Shown: piece by piece, positions 1-4,904 of the stretch | Layout: every line of letters starts with the position of its first letter | Numbering within the stretch: position 1 is the stretch's first letter | Source of the DNA: Akkermansia muciniphila | GTDB taxonomy: Bacteria; Verrucomicrobiota; Verrucomicrobiia; Limisphaerales; SXTU01 | NCBI GenBank assembly: GCA_945872195.1 | Contig: CAMBZO010000124.1 | Location: 1-7,412 of the forward strand | Direction of reading: 5' to 3' | Length of the DNA: 7,412 nucleotides | Position numbers and translations under genes: made by a program | The notes under the pieces: model-generated | The model's input: the letters and a program-made list of their open reading frames with translations, nothing else | The model's database searches: none | What the model was told of the DNA's origin: nothing

Positions 1-1979
1 CGCACGCCGCGTCTGCCGCCGCCTACCGAAATCCCTACGGCAAGTTCCCCACCAACGCCACGCCCGGCGACCGGATGTTCGCCGAGTATTTCCGGGCCGA
101 GACGCGCACGCTGGCTGAGCGCTCGCTCGCCGAGGTCCGCACGCTGGAGGACTGGAACAAAACCAAAGTCACCGCGCGCCAGCAGCTCTTCGAGATGCTC
201 GGGCTCGACCCCTTGCCGCCGAAGACGGACTTGAAGGCGACCGTCACCGGCACGCTCGACCACCCGGACTTCACGGTGGAGAAACTGCATTACCAATCCC
301 GCCCCGGTCTCTACGTCACGGCAAATGTCTATGTGCCGAAGAAGCTTTCCGCGCCCGCGCCCGCCATCCTCTACGTCTGCGGCCACGCGGTCGTGAAGAC
401 CAACGGCGTGAGCTACGGCAACAAGGTCGGCTACCAACACTGGGGCGCGTGGTTCGCGCGCAACGGCTACGTCTGCATGGTCGTGGACACCGTCCAGCTC
501 GGCGAAATCGAGGGCATCCACCACGGCACCCACGGCAAGGATATGTGGTGGTGGAACTCGCGCGGTTACTCCGCCGCCGCTGCGGAGGCGTGGAACTGCA
601 TCCGCGCGCTCGACTATCTCCAGTCGCGCAAGGACGTGGACGGCGAGCGCCTCGGCGTCACGGGCCGCAGCGGCGGCGGCGCTTACTCGTGGTGGATTGC
701 CGCGCTCGACGAGCGCATCAAGGTGGCCTGTCCCACCGCTGGCATCGTGGACTTGCAGAGTCACGTCGTGGACGGCTGCGTCGAGGGCCACTGCGACTGC
801 ATGTTCATGGTGAACACCTACCGCTGGGATTACGCGCAAGTCGCCGCGCTCATGGCCCCGCGCCCGTTGCTCATCGTCAACACCGACAAGGACACCATCT
901 TCCCGCTCGACGGCGTGGTGCGCCTGCACGAGCGCGTGCGCGGCATTTACGACCTGCACAACAAGCCCGACCAGCTCGGTCTCGTCCTCACCGAAGGGCC
1001 GCACAAGGACACGCAGGAGCTGCAAGTCCCCGTGATGCGCTGGTTCAACAAGTGGCTGAAGAAGAACGAAGCCCCCGTGCCCAACTACGCGGAGAAGCTC
1101 TTCACCGGGCAGCAACTGAAAGTCTTCGAGCAGCTCCCCGCCGACGAAATCACCTCCAAGTGCTACGAGAGCTTCACCCGGCTCGCGGTGGACTCGGCGG
1201 GCTTCGACCCGAAGAAGGCGATGGCTGAACTGTCGCTGAAAACTTTCGGCGGCTGGCCCACCGCGAGCGCTCCGACGAACGTCCGCCAACTTGCGGCCAC
1301 CGTGGCCGACGGCGTGCGGCTCACCGTTCACGAGTTCGACAGCGAGAGCGGCATCCGGCTGCGCTTCTACCTCGCGCAGCCGACCGCTGCCGCGCCGAAG
1401 TCGCTGCACCTCGAGACCGTGGACGACGCGAACTGGCAGCAGCAGTTGCAGCTCGCGAAGGTGGGATTTGCCAGCGCGTTCGGTGAGGAGTTGGCGCGCG
1501 CGGGCATTGACCCAAAGTCACCGGTCGCGCCGCGCTTGCAGCAGCAGTTTGCTGGGTGGATGCGCTACGTGCGGGACAATCAGGCGGCTTACATCACGTT
1601 CGCGCCGCGCGGGGTCGGCATGACCGCGCTCGGCGGCGACAAGCGTTATCAGACGCAGATGCGCCGTCGCTTCATGCTGCTCGGCGAGACCGTCGCCAGC
1701 TCGCAAGTTTGGGATGTGCAGCGCGCCTCGGAAGCCGCGCGGGCGTTGCCGGGAATGGGCGAGCTGCCGCTGCACTTCCACGCCAGCCCGGAGATGACCG
1801 AGGTCGCGACCTTCGCAGCGCTCTTCGAGCCGAAGCTCGTTTCGCTCACATTGTCGCAACCGCCGCGCGATGACAAAGCCGCGCCGGATTTCCTCAACTG
1901 GTCGCGCATTGTGACGCCCGGCCAGTTGCTCACGCTTGCCGAGCAGAAGACGAAGGTGAACCTGCCGAAGAAACGGTAG
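1..1979 (+). CDS. Acetylxylan-esterase-like alpha/beta hydrolase, two-domain, 5'-partial
   Basis: Probable exported carbohydrate- or acyl-ester hydrolase; the substrate cannot be read from sequence. The frame has no stop back to the window edge (first whole codon at base 3). The residues before the first Met (base 75) include AASAAAYRNPYGKFP, which looks like the end of a signal peptide plus mature protein, so the true start is upstream. Numbering from that Met, residues ~70-330 form the hydrolase domain: the nucleophile elbow GRSGG has Ser199, the acid is probably Asp273 in NTDKDTIFP, and the base is His310 in EGPHKDT. A Cys/His cluster, GCVEGHCDC, spans 234-242. Residues ~410-634 resemble a second hydrolase half (TFAPRGVGMT, RRRFMLLGET, VWDVQRA), but the elbow position reads LHFHASPEM with no GxSxG, so this half is probably not catalytic. 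Total length of at least 658 residues is far above a single-domain esterase (~320). Ends TAG, 61 bases before cca. The fold is secure; the acetylxylan activity is inferred from family resemblance. Confidence 0.85.
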   Translation, partial: HAASAAAYRNPYGKFPTNATPGDRMFAEYFRAETRTLAERSLAEVRTLEDWNKTKVTARQQLFEMLGLDPLPPKTDLKATVTGTLDHPDFTVEKLHYQSRPGLYVTANVYVPKKLSAPAPAILYVCGHAVVKTNGVSYGNKVGYQHWGAWFARNGYVCMVVDTVQLGEIEGIHHGTHGKDMWWWNSRGYSAAAAEAWNCIRALDYLQSRKDVDGERLGVTGRSGGGAYSWWIAALDERIKVACPTAGIVDLQSHVVDGCVEGHCDCMFMVNTYRWDYAQVAALMAPRPLLIVNTDKDTIFPLDGVVRLHERVRGIYDLHNKPDQLGLVLTEGPHKDTQELQVPVMRWFNKWLKKNEAPVPNYAEKLFTGQQLKVFEQLPADEITSKCYESFTRLAVDSAGFDPKKAMAELSLKTFGGWPTASAPTNVRQLAATVADGVRLTVHEFDSESGIRLRFYLAQPTAAAPKSLHLETVDDANWQQQLQLAKVGFASAFGEELARAGIDPKSPVAPRLQQQFAGWMRYVRDNQAAYITFAPRGVGMTALGGDKRYQTQMRRRFMLLGETVASSQVWDVQRASEAARALPGMGELPLHFHASPEMTEVATFAALFEPKLVSLTLSQPPRDDKAAPDFLNWSRIVTPGQLLTLAEQKTKVNLPKKR

Positions 1980-2040
1980 GGCGAGTGGCCGGCTCGGACG
2001 AGCCTTGTGAGCCGCGACACCTGCTGTCACCTTCCGCGCG
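1980..2040 (+). other. Short gap between esterase and cca, no clear promoter
   Basis: 61 bases. The only structure seen is a small inverted repeat, GGCTC-GGAC-GAGCC (1991-2004), with no T run after it. No convincing -35/-10 pair and no purine-rich ribosome binding site are visible before the cca ATG. The leader immediately upstream reads CACCTTCCGCGCG. The two genes may share a transcript, or cca may have its own promoter of unrecognised type. Confidence 0.3.
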
Positions 2041-3441
2041 ATGCTGGTAACGCCGCCCGCTGAACTTCAGAAACTCCTCTCCGCCACGCCGGAGCTGGCG
2101 CGGGCGTTCCTTGTCGGCGGCTGCGTGCGGGACGCGTTGCTCGGACTGGCGGTGAAGGATTTCGACCTCGAAGTTTTTGGCGTGAGTTACGAGCGGCTCG
2201 CCAAGGCGCTCCGGCGGTGGGGCAGGGTGGACTACGTGGGCCAGTCCTTTGGAGTCGCGAAGCTCACGACCGGCAGCGGGCTGGCGTATGATTTCGCCAT
2301 CCCGCGTCGTGACCGCAAGGTGGCTCTCGGGCACAAGGGATTTGCGGTCGAGTTCGACGCGGACATCACGCCGCAGGAGGCCGCGAGCCGCCGGGACTTC
2401 ACCCTCAACGCGCTCATGTTCGATCCGCGTCGCGGCGAGGTGCTGGATTTCTTCGGCGGGCAGGCGGACTTGCGCGACCGCGTGCTGCGGCACACGAGCG
2501 ACGCGTTTGCGGAAGACCCGTTGCGCGTGCTGCGCGGGATGCAGTTCGCGTCGCGCTTCAACCTGCGCGCCGCGCCCGAGACGGTCGCGCTGTGTCGCAG
2601 CATCAAGGCGAGCTTCGGCGAACTCGCGGTGGAGCGCGTGGGCGATGAGTGGTTCAAGTGGGCGGCGAAAAGCGTCGTGCCGTCCGTGGGCCTGCGCTTC
2701 CTCGCGGACACAGAATGGCTGGAGCACTTCCCGGAACTCGCTGCGCTGCGCGGCACGCCGCAGGACCCGGAGTGGCACCCGGAGGGCGATGTCTTCACGC
2801 ACACGGAGCACTGCTGCGACGCGCTGGTGAAGCTCCCGCAGTGGCAGGCGGCGGATGAAGCGTCGCGCATCGCGTGGATGCTTGCCGTGCTGACGCATGA
2901 CTTTGGCAAGCCGGCGGTGACGCACGAGGCGTTGCGCGATGGGCGGATGAGAATCGTTTCACCCGGCCACGAGCAGGGCGGCGTGGAGCCGGCGTTGAAA
3001 TTCCTCGAACGTATCCACGCGCCGCACGCCATCCGCGACCGCGTGCCGCCGCTGGTGGCGAATCACCTCGCGCACATGCAGCCGGTGACTGACCGAGGCG
3101 TGCGCCGGCTGGCGAAGCGGTTGGAACCGGAGACCATCGCGAGCCTGTGCGTCATCGTGACGGCAGACCACAATGGTCGTCCGCCTAAGCCGGCGTGCGT
3201 GCCCGAAGGCGTGAAGGCGCTGTTGGCGAAGGCGGAGGAGCTTCGTGTGCAGGACAGCGCGCCGAAGCCGATTCTACAAGGCCGACACTTGATTGCCGCG
3301 GGGATGACGCCGGGCAAGGAGTTCAAAGCCATCCTGGACGAGGCGTTTGAGGCGCAACTGGAAGGGCAGTTTGGTGATGTGGAAGGCGCGGAAGCTTGGC
3401 TGCACAACCGCATCTCGCGTCCGGGAGACGCCATGCCGTGA
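2041..3441 (+). CDS. cca: CCA tRNA nucleotidyltransferase, class II, with HD domain
   Basis: Cytoplasmic enzyme that adds or repairs the 3'-CCA end of tRNAs using CTP and ATP. Its 466 residues hold the class II head in order: GGCVRD (26-31), the metal-binding motif DFDLE (Asp40 and Asp42), RRDFTLNAL (117-125) and EDPLRVLR (158-165, the ExxR-type nucleotide-templating region). A helical RNA-binding region follows. An HD phosphohydrolase domain then has candidate metal ligands His254 or His257, His286-Asp287 in LTHDFGK, His310, His342 or His345, and Asp376. The segment after motif A reads YVGQSFGVAKL and lacks the paired basic residues of the bacterial poly(A) polymerase signature, which favours CCA addition over polyadenylation. 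It is longer than E. coli Cca (412 residues). The ATG at 2041 is the only workable start: an in-frame TGA lies at 2008-2010 and no other start follows it. No Shine-Dalgarno sequence precedes it. A CC- or A-only adding variant cannot be excluded. Confidence 0.93.
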   Translation: MLVTPPAELQKLLSATPELARAFLVGGCVRDALLGLAVKDFDLEVFGVSYERLAKALRRWGRVDYVGQSFGVAKLTTGSGLAYDFAIPRRDRKVALGHKGFAVEFDADITPQEAASRRDFTLNALMFDPRRGEVLDFFGGQADLRDRVLRHTSDAFAEDPLRVLRGMQFASRFNLRAAPETVALCRSIKASFGELAVERVGDEWFKWAAKSVVPSVGLRFLADTEWLEHFPELAALRGTPQDPEWHPEGDVFTHTEHCCDALVKLPQWQAADEASRIAWMLAVLTHDFGKPAVTHEALRDGRMRIVSPGHEQGGVEPALKFLERIHAPHAIRDRVPPLVANHLAHMQPVTDRGVRRLAKRLEPETIASLCVIVTADHNGRPPKPACVPEGVKALLAKAEELRVQDSAPKPILQGRHLIAAGMTPGKEFKAILDEAFEAQLEGQFGDVEGAEAWLHNRISRPGDAMP

Positions 3442-3447
3442 GCGGGT

Positions 3448-3470
3448 AGGGTCGACGGAATCTTGACCCT
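3448..3470. terminator. Possible terminator hairpin downstream of cca
   Basis: Inverted repeat 7 bases after the cca stop codon. AGGGTCGA pairs with TTGACCCT (eight pairs, one of them G-T) around a 7-base loop CGGAATC. No run of T follows on either strand, so it is not a canonical intrinsic terminator. Its place between converging genes is the main support for a role in ending or protecting transcripts. Confidence 0.4.
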
Positions 3471-3486
3471 GTGGGGGAACGATGGG

Positions 3487-3505
3487 GACGCGCCTGCGGC
3501 GCGTC
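3487..3505. terminator. GC-rich hairpin between convergent genes
   Basis: Perfect 8-bp inverted repeat GACGCGCC-TGC-GGCGCGTC with a 3-base loop. Its right arm takes in two bases of the TGA stop codon of the minus-strand DUF1501 gene, so on that strand the stem forms at the very end of the coding sequence. No T tract is present. It could stop or pause transcription from both sides, protect mRNA 3' ends, or be one copy of a dispersed palindrome. Confidence 0.45.
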
Positions 3506-4892
3506 AGGCGAACAACTCATCCATCGGCGTGCCACGCGGGAGGATGGGGTGCGGACGGCCTTGGAGGTCGTCGTAGTTTTTCGTCACGTCGATACCGAGG
3601 TGGCGATACATCGTGGCGAGCACGTCCTGCGCGGTCTTGGGATTCTCGGCGGGGAAGGCACCTTGCTTGTCCGAGGCACCGACCACGCGTCCGCCCTGAA
3701 TGCCGCCACCGGCGACGGCGGCGCTGAAGACGTTCGGGTAGTGGTCGCGTCCGCCCGTGGCGTTCAGGCGCGGCGTGCGGCCAAATTCGCCCCAGGCGAT
3801 GACCATCGTGGTGTCGAGCATCCCGCGTTGGTCGAGGTCTTCGATGAGCGCGGTGTAGGCGCGGTCCCAGCGCGGGAGGAAGCCGTCGCGCATGGTCTCG
3901 TAGCCCTTCACATGGGTATCCCACCAGCGGAGGTCCACGGTGACGAGGCGCACGCCGGACTCAACGAGACGGCGGGCGAGGAGCATCCGCTGGCTCCACG
4001 CGGGCACGCCGCAGCGGTCGGGCGTGGGGGCGATGTATTCGGGCATGAAGCCGTAGCGCTCGCGAATTTTCAGCGGCTCGGCGTCGAGGTCAAAGGCCTT
4101 GCGCGCGTCGGGGCCACCGACGATGTCCCACGCCTTTTGCTGGAAGCTGTCCATCGCGCCCATCGTGCCGGAGGCGTCCACGTCGCGGCGGATTTGGTCG
4201 AAGCTGCCGAGGAGCTTGCGGCGCTCGTCGAGGCGGTCGAAGGACAGGCCGTCCACCGGTGAGAAGTTCGGCAGGGAGAACGGGCCGTCCTTCGCGGGGT
4301 CGGCCTGCGTCTCGAAGGCCCCGTAGCGGGAGCCGAGATAGGCGGGGCCGCTGCCGGGGAGGTTGCGCGGGATGATGACGTAGGGCGGGAGCTTGGGGTT
4401 GAGGTGGCCGAGTTCCTTCGCGACGATGGAGCCGCAGCTCGGGTAGGCGTTCTGCTCGACGTTCTGTCCGGGCGGATGGCCGGTGAACATGATTTGGTCG
4501 CCGGCGGAATGGCCCGCGTCCGTGTGGTGCAGGCTGCGGATGACGGAATACTTGTGCTGGATTTTCGCCGACATCGGCAGGAGGTCGCAAATCTGCACGC
4601 CCGGCACGCTGGTGCGCATCGCGCCGAACGCGCCGCGATAGTCCTGCGGAGCGTCGGGTTTTGGGTCCCAAGTCTCGTGCTGGCTGGGGCCGCCGCGCAT
4701 CCAGAGGATGATGACGGATTTGTCTCGCGAAGGGCTGCCGCCGGTGGCTTTGGCCTGCGCCTCCATGCGGAGGAGATTCGAGAGAGAAAGTCCCGCGAAG
4801 CCGAGGAAGCCGGAACGTAGGAAGCCGCGGCGGTCAGCGCGCAGCAGGCGGCGGAACTCAGGACAGCCGATGTGTTCAGGGCGGAGGGTCAT
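3504..4892 (-). CDS. DUF1501 family protein with twin-arginine signal
   Basis: Envelope protein of unknown biochemical function; the family (Pfam DUF1501) is related to the alkaline phosphatase/sulfatase superfamily. The 462 residues start with a long basic region, then the Tat motif DRRGFLRSG (20-28), a hydrophobic stretch GFLGFAGLSLSNLL and a possible AxA cleavage site at AQA (45-47). Family signatures follow: LWMRGGPSQHETWDPKP (63-79), HHTDAGHSAGDQIMFTGHPP (122-141), WGEFGRTPR (367-375), GGRDHYPNVFS (380-390) and AGGGIQGGRVVGASD (394-408). His72, Asp76, Asp383 and His384 are the likely metal or catalytic candidates. Length is normal for the family and the C-terminus (GRPHPILPRGTPMDELF) is intact, so the gene looks complete. 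The ATG lies 12 bases after the TAA of the upstream DUF1553 gene, with no Shine-Dalgarno sequence (TTCTCCAAGCTC), so translation is probably coupled within one operon. Tat export suggests folding, perhaps with a metal, before secretion; that is inference. Confidence 0.93.
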   Translation of the reverse strand: MTLRPEHIGCPEFRRLLRADRRGFLRSGFLGFAGLSLSNLLRMEAQAKATGGSPSRDKSVIILWMRGGPSQHETWDPKPDAPQDYRGAFGAMRTSVPGVQICDLLPMSAKIQHKYSVIRSLHHTDAGHSAGDQIMFTGHPPGQNVEQNAYPSCGSIVAKELGHLNPKLPPYVIIPRNLPGSGPAYLGSRYGAFETQADPAKDGPFSLPNFSPVDGLSFDRLDERRKLLGSFDQIRRDVDASGTMGAMDSFQQKAWDIVGGPDARKAFDLDAEPLKIRERYGFMPEYIAPTPDRCGVPAWSQRMLLARRLVESGVRLVTVDLRWWDTHVKGYETMRDGFLPRWDRAYTALIEDLDQRGMLDTTMVIAWGEFGRTPRLNATGGRDHYPNVFSAAVAGGGIQGGRVVGASDKQGAFPAENPKTAQDVLATMYRHLGIDVTKNYDDLQGRPHPILPRGTPMDELFA

Positions 4893-4904
4893 GAGCTTGG
4901 AGAA

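Noticed and set aside
75..77. ATG at 75 as the true start of the esterase
   Set aside because: The frame stays open to the window edge and the preceding residues look like signal-peptide end and mature protein, so the gene starts further upstream.
1991..2004. GGCTC-GGAC-GAGCC as a terminator after the esterase
   Set aside because: Only five base pairs and no T run; such short repeats are common by chance in GC-rich DNA, so it is mentioned only in the gap entry.
1930..2925. Long minus-strand open frame (331 codons) opposite the esterase end and cca
   Set aside because: Arg/His/Glu-rich translation with no recognisable motif, fully antisense to well-supported genes. Long shadow frames are expected at this GC content.
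3463..3492. TTGACC at 3463 as a -35 box of a promoter in the convergent gap
   Set aside because: Nothing like a TATAAT box occurs 16-18 bases downstream, no plus-strand gene follows, and the bases are one arm of the hairpin.
3471..4262. Plus-strand open frame (263 codons) opposite DUF1501
   Set aside because: Ala/Val/Gly/Arg-rich, no family motif, and wholly overlaps the intact DUF1501 gene on the other strand.
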